Below, in pieces: positions 1-9,687 of a stretch of 26,706 nt of DNA. Location: the NCBI GenBank assembly GCA_001839685.1, contig MLAK01001022.1, positions 11,474 to 38,179 on the forward strand, written 5' to 3'. Position numbers and translations under genes: made by a program. Each line of letters opens with the position of its first letter. Position 1 is the stretch's first letter. This DNA is from Tritrichomonas foetus (Eukaryota; Parabasalia; Tritrichomonadida; Tritrichomonadidae). Under the pieces are notes generated by a model that saw only the letters and a list, made by a program, of their open reading frames with translations, was not told the origin of the DNA and did no database searches.

Positions 1-83
1 TTCATTGATTCTTTTCATTCTTTGATTCTTTTCATTCATTGATTCTTTTCATTCATTGATTCTTTTCATTCATTGATTCTGTA
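1..83. repeat. 17-bp tandem repeat, about 4.9 copies
   Basis: The window opens with copies of a 17-bp unit, CATTCATTGATTCTTTT. Copies lie at 1-15 (partial, cut by the window edge), 16-32 (one A-to-T change), 33-49, 50-66 and 67-83 (last three bases diverged). The array may continue to the left. It lies downstream of the transaldolase stop codon, so it is a minisatellite in the 3' spacer. The rest of the stretch to 273 is AT-rich with no gene seen. Confidence 0.95.
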
Positions 84-273
84 CATGAATGAAAACATAA
101 AAAAGACACATTTCATTCCACAATTGAAAATTACACTGTTTCTTGAGAAGAAAAAATTCGATTTTTCGATATCAATCCAATTCATATATCAGATTCAATC
201 TGTACATACTTCCTTGCTATACCAAAAAATTATAATAATAATCAAATAACCAAATTTATTTAGATAGAAATAT

Positions 274-1257
274 TTATTTCAATGTTTTTTGGATTCTCTC
301 GAGAAGTTGCTTTTCGAGTGTGACAATGTCAGCGCCAAATCTTCGGATGCCTTCAGCAAGCTTCTCTGTTGCCATTTCATCTTCATTGAGAAGCCACCTG
401 AATGTTTTCTCGTCAACATCAATGTGCTTGATATCATCGCCCCACTTTGTATCTGGGCTGAGTTTTCTTTCAAGTGGTTCATTGCTTTCTTGGAGCTGTT
501 TCAATAAGCCTGGTGAGATTGTTAAGTTGTCACATCCAGCAAGTTCTGCAATTTCTTCAATATTTCTAAACGAAGCACCCATAACAATAGTTTTGAGTCC
601 GAACTTCTTAAAATATGCATAAATTTTCTTGACAGATTGAACACCTGGATCTGTGTCACCTGGAAAGACAGACTGGCCGGTCTTATTCTTATACCAGTCG
701 TATATTCTTCCAACAAATGGAGAAATTAAGGTAGCTTTGGCATTTTGTGCTGCTGCAATGGCTTGAACTTGTGCAAATAAAAGTGTCACGTTTGTGTGGA
801 TGTTTACTTCTTCAAGTTGGCGGGCTGCTTCAATACCTTCCCATGTAGCTGCGATTTTGATAAGGACACGTTCGCTGTCTATTCCAAGCGATTTGTAGAT
901 CTCAATTAGCTCTTTAGCTTTTTTGACTGTTCCTTCTGTATCGAATGATAAGCGCGCGTCGACTTCTGTAGAAACGCGTCCTGGTATGTTCTTGAGCCAT
1001 TCAACACCGAAATTGACAATGCATTTGTCCATGGCAGCGTTTAATGTTTGCTCAATTGGCTTGCCTTTGGTTTTGCTAATTGCATAATCTACAGCTTCTT
1101 GAATAAGCGGTTCGTATTCTGGCTTCTTTGCTGCAAGCAAAATTAATGACGGGTTTGTTGTTGCTTCTTTGGCTCCATATGCTTTGCCTTCTTGGAAGTC
1201 ACCTGTATCGGCTACAACTGTTGTATATTTCTTTAGCTGTTCGAGACGATTGGTCAT
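274..1257 (-). CDS. tal: transaldolase (TalB type)
   Basis: This is a 327-aa transaldolase of the pentose phosphate pathway. It moves a dihydroxyacetone unit from sedoheptulose 7-phosphate to glyceraldehyde 3-phosphate. Counting from the chosen Met, the N-terminus reads [19 protein letters not shown] and places the conserved catalytic Asp at residue 17, as in bacterial TalB. The Schiff-base Lys is K134 in [12 protein letters not shown], and the family signature [14 protein letters not shown] is intact. The length matches the family. An in-frame ATG seven codons upstream (1278) is rejected: a TCATTTT initiator-like motif lies between the two ATGs, giving a 13-nt leader to the ATG at 1257, and TalB alignment begins there. 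The stop reads TAAA, so it can double as a trichomonad poly(A) signal. The enzyme is expected to be cytosolic. Closeness to bacterial TalB may reflect ancient transfer, but this was not tested. Confidence 0.96.
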   Translation of the reverse strand: MTNRLEQLKKYTTVVADTGDFQEGKAYGAKEATTNPSLILLAAKKPEYEPLIQEAVDYAISKTKGKPIEQTLNAAMDKCIVNFGVEWLKNIPGRVSTEVDARLSFDTEGTVKKAKELIEIYKSLGIDSERVLIKIAATWEGIEAARQLEEVNIHTNVTLLFAQVQAIAAAQNAKATLISPFVGRIYDWYKNKTGQSVFPGDTDPGVQSVKKIYAYFKKFGLKTIVMGASFRNIEEIAELAGCDNLTISPGLLKQLQESNEPLERKLSPDTKWGDDIKHIDVDEKTFRWLLNEDEMATEKLAEGIRRFGADIVTLEKQLLERIQKTLK

Positions 1258-1265
1258 TCTGTGTA

Positions 1266-1272
1266 AAAATGA
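1266..1272 (-). promoter_or_regulatory. initiator-like element of the transaldolase gene
   Basis: On the minus strand the sequence TCATTTT fits TCAYTWY, the core of the trichomonad initiator. If the A at 1270 is +1, the leader is 13 nt, in the usual range for trichomonad mRNAs. The element decides the start codon, because the upstream ATG at 1278 would precede transcription start. Confidence 0.6.
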
Positions 1273-1560
1273 AGTCAATCTGATTCAGAAAATTCACATC
1301 ATTTCTAATAAAGTCACATCACTTATTAGTTTTATCAGAATAATTTCTTTGTCAATTAAATAAACATTGAAAAATTCTATAAAATGTAATGATTTTATTT
1401 CAAAAACAATCTCGATTTCAGTGTATAAATCTAATCATATCTCATTTGTTTTAAAATAAAAAATCACATAATTTATATATTTTACTTACCGACAGCAAAA
1501 TATTGCATGTATAGTATTTAATCATGTGAATAAGTTGTATCGGTTTCTATTCACAAAATA

Positions 1561-1662
1561 ATGACGATAAAAGTGATCAAAAAGTTCTTGCTAATAAACG
1601 ACGCTGAAACTAAATCTAGCGGTAAAAATGTAAATCATGAAGTAGAACAAAAAATGCAGTAA
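1561..1662 (+). CDS. possible micro-ORF, 33 aa, unrecognised
   Basis: This ORF runs from ATG to TAA and starts MTIKVIKKFLLINDAETKSS. It is hydrophilic and Lys-rich. A TCACAAA, only a loose initiator match, lies shortly upstream, and the stop reads TAAA. No family is recognised. In DNA this AT-rich a 33-codon ORF can arise by chance, so it could be spurious or a remnant of a longer gene. Confidence 0.15.
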   Translation: MTIKVIKKFLLINDAETKSSGKNVNHEVEQKMQ

Positions 1663-1960
1663 ATACCAAAGAGCATCTATTATGAATATGTTTTCCGGTG
1701 TCAAAGTTTATATCTGCCATTCTTTTTTTCCTTTTCCTTCCTGTTTATTATTAGATATCTCTCTTTATTTATGTTACATTCTATTCCAATTACGATGATA
1801 GTGAATAATAATCTGTTTCTGTGTTTTCTAATTCAAAAGGAAAATAATTTGATGTGAGAATGAACAAAAATAAAATGAGGAGAAAATAATCACTGAAAAA
1901 AAGAGAGAAAATAACGCAATTTTCTTCTATTTAATAACAAATAATTTCAGAATATCAAAA

Positions 1961-2569
1961 TTACACAACATCAATAAAAGAAAAGAAACTATTCCATGAT
2001 GAAAAATACATTGTTGCAACCAACATTACGGTTGAAACTGTTCCCATTATTAACGATACACAAGAAAATATAAAAATTTCGTGAAATCTTGGATCCAAAT
2101 AATCAGTCACAACTTGTTGGCATCCTGACACAAAATTGATAGGACATGGATATAACGATTTATCTGTGTAGTTTTTCCAGCCACAACATTTATTTTTTTT
2201 TTGGAGCATTTCAGTTTCAATTAAATCAACACTCCATTGTTGGTCCCAATCCTTAATAAACTGGCTGGAAGAGCCTGGTTGAGAAAAATATAAATAGACA
2301 CATGGTAGGATCAACAGTAATGGAAATGTTACAATATAGTTATAAATGGTTTTCGGAAAAAAGAGGAAAATCCACAAACCAATAAAAACAACAAATCCAA
2401 CACCTATTCCACATCCAAAAAAAATATGATGTTGAAGTTTTGGGGAAAAAATTAATATTTCGTTTGAGAAATAATTGTAAGATATTCCTGACATTACAAT
2501 CAATATGATTGCACTTGAAAGTTGGACATATGCACACACGGAAATACCAATTATTTTTAAGGATCCCAT
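1961..2569 (-). CDS. tetraspanin
   Basis: This is a 202-aa four-pass membrane protein. Predicted segments are TM1 about 8-30, TM2 49-71, TM3 75-95 and TM4 165-189. A large extracellular loop at about 96-164 carries the tetraspanin hallmark CCG at residues 128-130, with further cysteines at 142 and 150 that can form the two conserved disulfides. Topology and loop cysteines define the family. Tetraspanins organise membrane microdomains at the cell surface and on vesicles, and in trichomonads they have been linked to adherence and extracellular vesicles. That role is family knowledge, not visible here. At 202 aa it is near the lower end for the family. The gene shares a divergent 480-bp spacer with the large gene at 3050. 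The first ATG of the ORF was taken as the start; no clear initiator motif supports it. Confidence 0.88.
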   Translation of the reverse strand: MGSLKIIGISVCAYVQLSSAIILIVMSGISYNYFSNEILIFSPKLQHHIFFGCGIGVGFVVFIGLWIFLFFPKTIYNYIVTFPLLLILPCVYLYFSQPGSSSQFIKDWDQQWSVDLIETEMLQKKNKCCGWKNYTDKSLYPCPINFVSGCQQVVTDYLDPRFHEIFIFSCVSLIMGTVSTVMLVATMYFSSWNSFFSFIDVV

Positions 2570-3049
2570 CTTTAAAAGAGAAAATCAAGTTTCGAAAATA
2601 ATGAAATGTGTTGTGAAATTCCGATAAAATTTTCTGAATTTATTCATCCGACCGTATAAAAAAAACTTTTTGAATTAGCGTCATAATTCGCCAAATCTTT
2701 GTGATTCATATGTCTTGACAGTTGTTCTGAATTTCTAGCTGCTAACATCATGTTATTTGGACCAAATTGTAAAAATAATGAAGAAAAAAAAACTGAAGGA
2801 GAAGATCAAAGCGATATTATTGAGTGTTTTAGACATTTTCTCGTTTAATTAGTAAAGGTCAACTTTCACCATTAAGATAAACTTTTCTTAACGATATTCA
2901 ATTAAACTGACCATATATTAATTTAATTCTCTTTCTTTATCCTCAAAAATGAGAGTATTTTATTTTATATTTTATTTTAAAATGACCACAATTCAGTCAG
3001 ATTTGAATCAATAATTGAATTGGGTAATTCTCAAAAAAAAATTGTGTAA
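2570..3049. other. divergent promoter region
   Basis: This 480-bp AT-rich spacer lies between tetraspanin (-) and the Furry-like gene (+), so both promoters should be here. It contains an ACTTTTT at 2665-2671. A 32-codon ORF at 2750-2848 (+) is too short and unsupported to call. No RNA gene was recognised. Confidence 0.6.
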
Positions 3050-6000
3050 ATGCAGTCTTCAAGATCTGTTCTTCAGCTTTATTATTCGGACCACGCCTTT
3101 ACGAATTCGCTATGCACAATTTGCCAAGAAGCGATAGCCTCGATTCCAAATGACGAAAATGATACAAATTATAATCAATTATTTAATTATCTACAGGATT
3201 ACTGGGTAACGGATCATAATATTGCTGCATTACTTACTGTCCCTGCTTCTATCGGCTCCGATAAGCCACTCAATAATATTGCTCTCTTTTTAAATTATAT
3301 TCCGTTCGTCTCAATCAACGAAACAACGCAGCCAAAAACGTCAGGAAGTAAGACTTCGTTCATTGATCGAATTTCAGCCGATTGGACGAACCCCCGCGTA
3401 CGAATTGCTTTCCGGACAGCTATCGATATAATTTATGCTATTTTTTCGACCTTGATTCTCAAAAATTATAAACAATTGACTGAAGATGAAGCAGAGAAAG
3501 CCATGCACCAGTACACAAATTATTTGAACTTGGAAAACCAAAATCCAGAAATCGGAAAGTTCAGAATTATTTCTGCACGCTATTTTGCCAAAGCAGTCAG
3601 TGTAATTTCTGACAATTGTCCATCTTTTATTTTTGGCTTGTTTATTAATTCTTTATATTCTGAGATTCGAAACGTCAAGAAAACAACTGATAGTGATCAA
3701 AGATATTTATTAAATATTAATCTTTGTTTGTATTCAAATTTAATGACTGAAAAACCTTTTGACCTTGAAACCAAAAAAGTTGATGAAACGTTTCAAAGTT
3801 TGTTTTCAGTGATTTCAAAGAGTAGTAAATATGATGGAACACTTCAAAAAGATACATGTTTATGTCTTCTCAACTTTTTCGGTGTTGTTCTTTCAGTTAA
3901 ACTCGATTTATGTGAATCTTCACTTTTAAATAATACTTCCAAACTTGTTCATCATCATAGTAAAAAGGTTCCGGTATTTTTAAGTCTCAGAACACTTCTT
4001 TTCTGCTTTGATAATGGAAAACATTCATCTATGAAGGCTAAAGACAAATTTTTCAATAAAGTTCTCAATAGAAAAACGAACCAAGGCGATGTTTTAAACG
4101 TTTTCACATATTTCTTGAGAGGTCCACATTATGAACCACGTTATGAAATCGATGACATTACATCTAGCTTTACTTGGATTCCAGATCAATATGTAACTGA
4201 AGAAATTAAGAAGAAAATGACAGATTTCATTCTTTCTGATCCAAAATTATTCATTCCTTATCAAGAGGAATTAAGTGACTTTTTAATTCAATATGCAACA
4301 ATCGACACCGAAAACTTTGTAAATAAAACTTTACCTAAATTGATAGATATTGGATACTTCCAAGATAATGCAATGGCTGTTTTGCGTGTAGGAAAAATTA
4401 TGCTAACACATGGTACAAAATTCGTAATTACACCAGAACAAAGAAGCAAAGTTAATCAAATGTTTAATGATATTGTTTATTTAATCATGCAAAATGTTTT
4501 AACAGGTGATCGATCAGCCATGGTTTTCCATGTTGCTCCATTTTATCCAATATTTACAAATCATGACTCTGATTATACTACAGCTGTTAAATATATTGAT
4601 CAATGCAGCAATCCATTATCATTTAGAAATGTAATCAATTTAGAAACACCACGAACAATTAAATCCAAATGGTACCCATGTCTTGGTGATGCTAAAACAC
4701 CAATTCTAGAGCCAACTGAATGTCCATTAAATATTTATTCAGGCGTTTCATCAACTGATATGACTCTAATGAGGGTTATGACAATTATTCCTCATTTCCA
4801 AGTGAATTCTCTATTGATTACGCGTGTAATTTCGTTGATTTATTCATCTTTGACCGATATTTCAGCATTTGCAATTCGTTTATTGCAAACATTTTTCATT
4901 GCAACTAAAGATCGATCTTCTCTTTTTCCACAAATCATTCAACAAATATCACAAACTATTAAAATTACAAATGAAAATTTATACATGCTACTTTACACAG
5001 TACATGGATTGCTAGATTCTGCAATTAATTTGAGATATTCACTTGATGAATCTATTGAAACTGATTTAAACTATGCAATAATTATTGGCTTATGTACTCA
5101 AAATATTGGTGTACATGATATTGCACTCTCTCTTGCTGATTTAACACATCAAATGTTTTCAACTAATTCAATCAAATCTATTTTAAATAAATATCAGAAA
5201 GCAATTGCATCACATGCAAAAAGAGCAGCTTTATTAACAGCAACAGAAACTGATGTAAAAGATATAGTTGATGTTGATTTCCGTGATATTGCACATACAA
5301 ATCTTGCGCGATTATATCACTATTATATAGCGTCATTTGCAAACTGTCTTTCAAAAGAGCATTCTGTTCTTACCAAAGATTTATATCACAGAATTATGGA
5401 AACTGTTTATTCTTTTGAAGCTTCAAGATGTCCTTCTTATTTATTTACTTCTCTAGTTATCTTTTTAACAAACTCGTATACTAAGGCAATGAAATGCAAT
5501 AAACAAAAAATTGATACAATCATTCAAGATCCAAGAATTGAAGAGTGGACAGGTTTCGCTCTATTTTCAGCAGTTGCTGAAGAAAAGAAACATGAATTCT
5601 TCTTAACAAGACCAAATTCATCAGTCGCTATTCAAGCTATTTCTCTTGGTGTGAGAGTTGCAACAACTGATAGTTTAGATGAAGGGACTGCAAAGAAATA
5701 CATTGAATATATGTCATCAATCGTGAAATACTTCAAGAAAATTAAATTAATTCATTCAAAATTATCATTCAGCTTCTCAACAGCTCTTTTTATGCAACAT
5801 TCAAATGTAATTCGAATTGTGTTTGATACAATTGCTTCATTATTCAAGATTTTCTATGATAAATATAAAAAAGTTCCACCTGGACCTTATTTAAGGAAAG
5901 AAGTTATGCAAAAGAACATTTCAGATTATTTTGATGTTGAATCATGGTATTGTTTCATTTTGAATTTCTGTGCTCATAAAAATAAGAAATCTATTGTTTC

Positions 6001-8956
6001 AAGTAGCAAAGACAAAAATAAAGATAAATCCAAATCCAAAGGCAGCAAAGAGAATGATAAGGAGAGAGTGAAGGAAATTGATACAAATAAAAATAAAGAT
6101 AAAGATAGTTCTGATAAATCTAATTCAATTGGAAATTCAGTCAGAAATGCTGCATTAAATGCACTTTATTCACTTTTGACAGTTGCAATGCCACCAGAAT
6201 CCATCAATAATAAATTCCTCAAAAACATTTCCAAATATGATGATTCTACACTCTCGCTTGTTCTTTCTTATTTTATTGAGCAACTTTTACCAACCTTTAT
6301 TTCGAAAGCTTTATCATCTTATCATTCAACTCGCTATTTCCATGCAATTGTGAATCAATTTTCTGGTGTACAAAATAATTTCATTGATGTATGGATGGCA
6401 AATGCAGCTGGAACAATGTCACCTGCTGATGTTCGTTTTGCAGATGCAATGTTTGCCAATACAGGAACTATTATTGCATTAGCATTTATTAAAATCACGA
6501 AAAAATCAGATACTGCTCGTTCACAAGCATTTAGTTTACTTCTAAATGTATCTGTTGGTGCAGCCGCTTATTTAAATAAACCAGATAGTGCAGCACGAAT
6601 ATGTGAGAAAATGCAATCACTTAGATTCACAATTACATCACAATTAACTAATTTATACATGTCTGCACTTTTATCTATTTCTAGTTTATTGTCTCAAGAA
6701 TTAAACATAGTAAGTGAACAATTAATTGCAACAGTTCTTGATAATTTAGCAATGGGTGGAAATTCTATCTTACTAGCTTCAATTCTTGCACCATGGATTA
6801 AAGCTCCAAAGTTCGATGATGATACACCAATCGTGTTTACAGCAACACAGCCACAGTTTGCATGTTTTACACGGTTCTCATTTGCTAAAAGTTTCTCTAG
6901 AATTGTTCTAACACAATCTCTTACTTTTGTAATTGATGCACTTTTAACTACAAATGGTGCGGCTTCATTTTTAACGGTTGCTTTGTTTAGTCTTTATCAA
7001 TCTGATCCAGAATCATATTCAAATGTAACTTCAACACTTTCATATATCATTCAACAACGACCTTCTGAATGTGCATCAATAATTACTTCAATTTTCGAAT
7101 TCCCAACTTGGTTTTATTATAACATTGAGTTAATTTCTATTTCTAAAAATAAACCAAATCCGAAATCCACTGATCCAAAAGCATATAGGCAATCTATGAT
7201 TGCGCACCGTTCAATTTCTGACTCAATGCTTGCGAATAACAGAAATAATTCAGAAAGTAATCTTTTACAAGACCAGTCTATTTCAGATTATAAAAAGGCC
7301 ATTCAATTTGCTTTGGATACAATCTGCGCAACAAATTTAGATATATATAAAGGCTATCAACATCGACTTTTTGCCTTCGCTTTAATTACAATGGCACCTG
7401 ATTCAGACAATAATATGATCAAATTCCTTTTACCAAAAGTAACTTCACCAGAAGACATCGAAAGCAAAATAGCAAAGACACTGCGAAGTCAAGGTGATTT
7501 ATTTGCTCAACAATTTGGTAAAGAATGCCTAACTTGGGGACTATGTTGTGGTGAATTAAGATATGCGATTCAAGCTCTTTCTTTATATCGAAAAATATTA
7601 TCACCTATAGATCCAGAAATCATTAACAAGTTAATAGATTGCATCAGATTAGCTTCAATAGCAATCAATGAATCGCCGAAATTAACTAATATTGAGTTAA
7701 TAGTTTCTTATATTGCAAACTGCTTTGAAACTATTCGAGTATTGGCTGAAAAGAATAATCTCCATTCTCTGGCGTTATTCAAGCTCTGTTATGAATATTT
7801 ATTGATGAAAGATCCAGAAATTCAAACAGTTCTCTTCAATTTTATGGCATTTTTAATTAACGATCAAAAATTAGCACAAGAAATTCGGACTTTAGATGTA
7901 AATATCATCAGAGATATCCACTATCCATTTGATGATGACAGTTGTGCAGCGTTTGTGAAGCTTTTGTTGGCCATTGCAAAAGTTGGTTTATTTGAACTCA
8001 TCGGATCGCCCATTTTGACATCCATTTTAATTTTATTGATTTTACCATTAACTACTACACGTGGAGTTGATTTATCATTCTTCTCTGCCTTATCAACGAA
8101 ATTTAAAGACTTTGCGTTAGTCAATAAATTAACTGAATTATCATTGATTTCCAATATGGAAGACGAAGCTATCACTGAAGGAGTATTTTATCTTGCCAAA
8201 CATCTGAAAGATGATGAACTTACTAAAATTGGTAAAATATTAGCATTAGTTTTGAAGTCATCCTATTCTAATGTCAATTCTGCTAATATTTATAAGTTCG
8301 TAATTGAATATATGTCATCAAATGATTGTAATGTTAATGCTTTTGCACGAATTTTCGCAATTGACCGCTGCCACCCCAATAATGAATATTTGATGATTAC
8401 TATGAAAGAAATTTTTGAAAAGAATAATGGTGTTGCTTCTCCTTCACCACGATCCAGCATCGTTACGCGTGTACCGAAATGTCAGAATTTCACCTTCCCT
8501 TCTGAATTTGACTCTTCCAATGATTTTTCATCGATTTCGAAACTTCCGCCAATTTATTTCATTGATTCAAAAAGTTGTTCGACTAATCAAAGTGTTCTTA
8601 AAGCGATAAGCAAGATTCGTGCGCAACCACTAAATGATTGGAGCGAGTTGATGTTTCGTGCAGAAAGTACTCGAACACAAGTTGAAGTTTTAAAGTCAAG
8701 AAAATCAAATCAACAACATAATTTTGAAAGTGGTTTGTTTTTGACTAATTTGAAGAAAATCTTTTCACAAAATTTGGTTGAAGAGAATGAAAATGAAAAT
8801 GAATCTTCTTCCCATGCCAAAAGTAATGTTGAAATTATTGAAAAAATTGATTCATCATCATTTATGTTGCATACTGATGAAATCAATGAATTGTGGAAAG
8901 ATAGTATTAATACGAATGGAAACAACTATGATATATTGAAATCTATTATGATTTAA
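3050..8956 (+). CDS. large helical-repeat protein, Furry/Tao3/Mor2-like
   Basis: This is a 1968-aa protein, the largest in the window. It has no signal peptide or obvious membrane segment and is built of alpha-helical repeat-like segments. Two places resemble Furry family proteins. Residues about 405-455 match the pattern in which a helix ending in a Leu-rich stretch leads to a second helix with repeated small residues. Residues about 1212-1250 match the Furry segment in which a helix with LxSQELN is followed by ILAPWI (Pro1248-Trp1249). A Lys/Asp/Ser-rich low-complexity insert at about 984-1025 interrupts the helical region and is probably a disordered linker. Furry proteins are scaffolds for NDR/LATS kinases and Mob proteins in cell polarity and morphogenesis, typically 2000-3500 aa, so this one is slightly short. 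The match was made by eye. Other ARM/HEAT-repeat giants remain possible. Confidence 0.5.
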   Translation: MQSSRSVLQLYYSDHAFTNSLCTICQEAIASIPNDENDTNYNQLFNYLQDYWVTDHNIAALLTVPASIGSDKPLNNIALFLNYIPFVSINETTQPKTSGSKTSFIDRISADWTNPRVRIAFRTAIDIIYAIFSTLILKNYKQLTEDEAEKAMHQYTNYLNLENQNPEIGKFRIISARYFAKAVSVISDNCPSFIFGLFINSLYSEIRNVKKTTDSDQRYLLNINLCLYSNLMTEKPFDLETKKVDETFQSLFSVISKSSKYDGTLQKDTCLCLLNFFGVVLSVKLDLCESSLLNNTSKLVHHHSKKVPVFLSLRTLLFCFDNGKHSSMKAKDKFFNKVLNRKTNQGDVLNVFTYFLRGPHYEPRYEIDDITSSFTWIPDQYVTEEIKKKMTDFILSDPKLFIPYQEELSDFLIQYATIDTENFVNKTLPKLIDIGYFQDNAMAVLRVGKIMLTHGTKFVITPEQRSKVNQMFNDIVYLIMQNVLTGDRSAMVFHVAPFYPIFTNHDSDYTTAVKYIDQCSNPLSFRNVINLETPRTIKSKWYPCLGDAKTPILEPTECPLNIYSGVSSTDMTLMRVMTIIPHFQVNSLLITRVISLIYSSLTDISAFAIRLLQTFFIATKDRSSLFPQIIQQISQTIKITNENLYMLLYTVHGLLDSAINLRYSLDESIETDLNYAIIIGLCTQNIGVHDIALSLADLTHQMFSTNSIKSILNKYQKAIASHAKRAALLTATETDVKDIVDVDFRDIAHTNLARLYHYYIASFANCLSKEHSVLTKDLYHRIMETVYSFEASRCPSYLFTSLVIFLTNSYTKAMKCNKQKIDTIIQDPRIEEWTGFALFSAVAEEKKHEFFLTRPNSSVAIQAISLGVRVATTDSLDEGTAKKYIEYMSSIVKYFKKIKLIHSKLSFSFSTALFMQHSNVIRIVFDTIASLFKIFYDKYKKVPPGPYLRKEVMQKNISDYFDVESWYCFILNFCAHKNKKSIVSSSKDKNKDKSKSKGSKENDKERVKEIDTNKNKDKDSSDKSNSIGNSVRNAALNALYSLLTVAMPPESINNKFLKNISKYDDSTLSLVLSYFIEQLLPTFISKALSSYHSTRYFHAIVNQFSGVQNNFIDVWMANAAGTMSPADVRFADAMFANTGTIIALAFIKITKKSDTARSQAFSLLLNVSVGAAAYLNKPDSAARICEKMQSLRFTITSQLTNLYMSALLSISSLLSQELNIVSEQLIATVLDNLAMGGNSILLASILAPWIKAPKFDDDTPIVFTATQPQFACFTRFSFAKSFSRIVLTQSLTFVIDALLTTNGAASFLTVALFSLYQSDPESYSNVTSTLSYIIQQRPSECASIITSIFEFPTWFYYNIELISISKNKPNPKSTDPKAYRQSMIAHRSISDSMLANNRNNSESNLLQDQSISDYKKAIQFALDTICATNLDIYKGYQHRLFAFALITMAPDSDNNMIKFLLPKVTSPEDIESKIAKTLRSQGDLFAQQFGKECLTWGLCCGELRYAIQALSLYRKILSPIDPEIINKLIDCIRLASIAINESPKLTNIELIVSYIANCFETIRVLAEKNNLHSLALFKLCYEYLLMKDPEIQTVLFNFMAFLINDQKLAQEIRTLDVNIIRDIHYPFDDDSCAAFVKLLLAIAKVGLFELIGSPILTSILILLILPLTTTRGVDLSFFSALSTKFKDFALVNKLTELSLISNMEDEAITEGVFYLAKHLKDDELTKIGKILALVLKSSYSNVNSANIYKFVIEYMSSNDCNVNAFARIFAIDRCHPNNEYLMITMKEIFEKNNGVASPSPRSSIVTRVPKCQNFTFPSEFDSSNDFSSISKLPPIYFIDSKSCSTNQSVLKAISKIRAQPLNDWSELMFRAESTRTQVEVLKSRKSNQQHNFESGLFLTNLKKIFSQNLVEENENENESSSHAKSNVEIIEKIDSSSFMLHTDEINELWKDSINTNGNNYDILKSIMI

Positions 8957-9367
8957 TCGATTGTGCACTTCCTTTATTGAATAAAATCTTCTTTCGGATT
9001 AACTTTTATACTAAAATTATTCATGCTTTTGATTGTTTTTATTGGCAATTGTTGAATAGAATAAATTAATTCATCATAAGAAATAAATCAATAAAAAAGA
9101 AAATATATAAAAAGATGGGTTCTATGAATTGTTTATTTGACATTCATCCAAGAGTCATTAATATGCCAAATATTGTTGATCTCTTGAACAAAATTTTATA
9201 TAATTTTTTTTTATTAATATTATATAACAAAAACACAATAAAAACAATGAAATGAGTATTTTATATTGTTTGCTATCAAGAAACAATACAAAATAAACAA
9301 TAGCAATTTGTTCGAAGCTGTAATATGAATCATTTCATTTCAATAAATAATCTGTTGAAAATTTTTT

Positions 9368-9411
<44 letters not shown>

Positions 9412-9687
9412 CATCATCATATCATCAGAAAATTGCGACCAAAAAGCATGAATATCAATACAACTTAGAATAATTCTACATACAAAAATACTATCAGTAA
9501 TTTCACTCTTGAGCAAAAACCTAAATGCATTAATAAGTTCATTGCCGTGAATATTTCCAGATTTAAAAAAAAGATAAGTCAAGCGAATGAATTACAATAA
9601 TTTTCTTTGGATGTAAAAACGCTATATATTGACGCGCTAAAAGGGGAAATCCTATTTTGTAAAGTGAAACAAACCAAAAATTAATAG
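8957..9687. other. convergent intergenic region
   Basis: This 731-bp spacer holds the 3' ends of the Furry-like gene (+) and the TAF4-like gene (-). It is AT-rich and includes a T39 tract. A 46-codon ORF at 9115-9255 (+), starting MGSMNCLFDIHPRVINMPNI, is noted but unsupported. No RNA gene was recognised. Confidence 0.6.
9371..9409. repeat. poly(T) tract, 39 bp
   Basis: Thirty-nine uninterrupted T residues, followed by ATCATCATCATATCATCA. The true length is uncertain because assemblies often misjudge long homopolymers. Read on the minus strand it is poly(A) and could be the tail scar of a retrocopy, but no element body is visible beside it. Confidence 0.95.

Larger units (their letters stand above)
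1258..1960. other. intergenic, no confident gene
   Basis: This is AT-rich spacer between the 5' end of transaldolase and the 3' end of tetraspanin, both on the minus strand. It must hold the transaldolase promoter. The only point of note is a 33-codon ORF on the plus strand at 1561-1662, described separately. No tRNA-like cloverleaf or other RNA gene was recognised. Confidence 0.6.

Noticed and set aside
2750..2848. 32-codon ORF in the tetraspanin/Furry-like spacer
   Set aside because: It is too short, with no initiator and no family match.
9115..9255. 46-codon ORF after the Furry-like gene
   Set aside because: The second half is AT-driven Leu/Asn/Lys wording, with no promoter signal and no family. 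It is mentioned only in the spacer entry.
9340..9582. 80-codon minus-strand ORF with a long poly-Lys run
   Set aside because: It starts at TTG, has no upstream in-frame ATG (a stop lies just before), and the Lys run is only the translation of the T39 tract.
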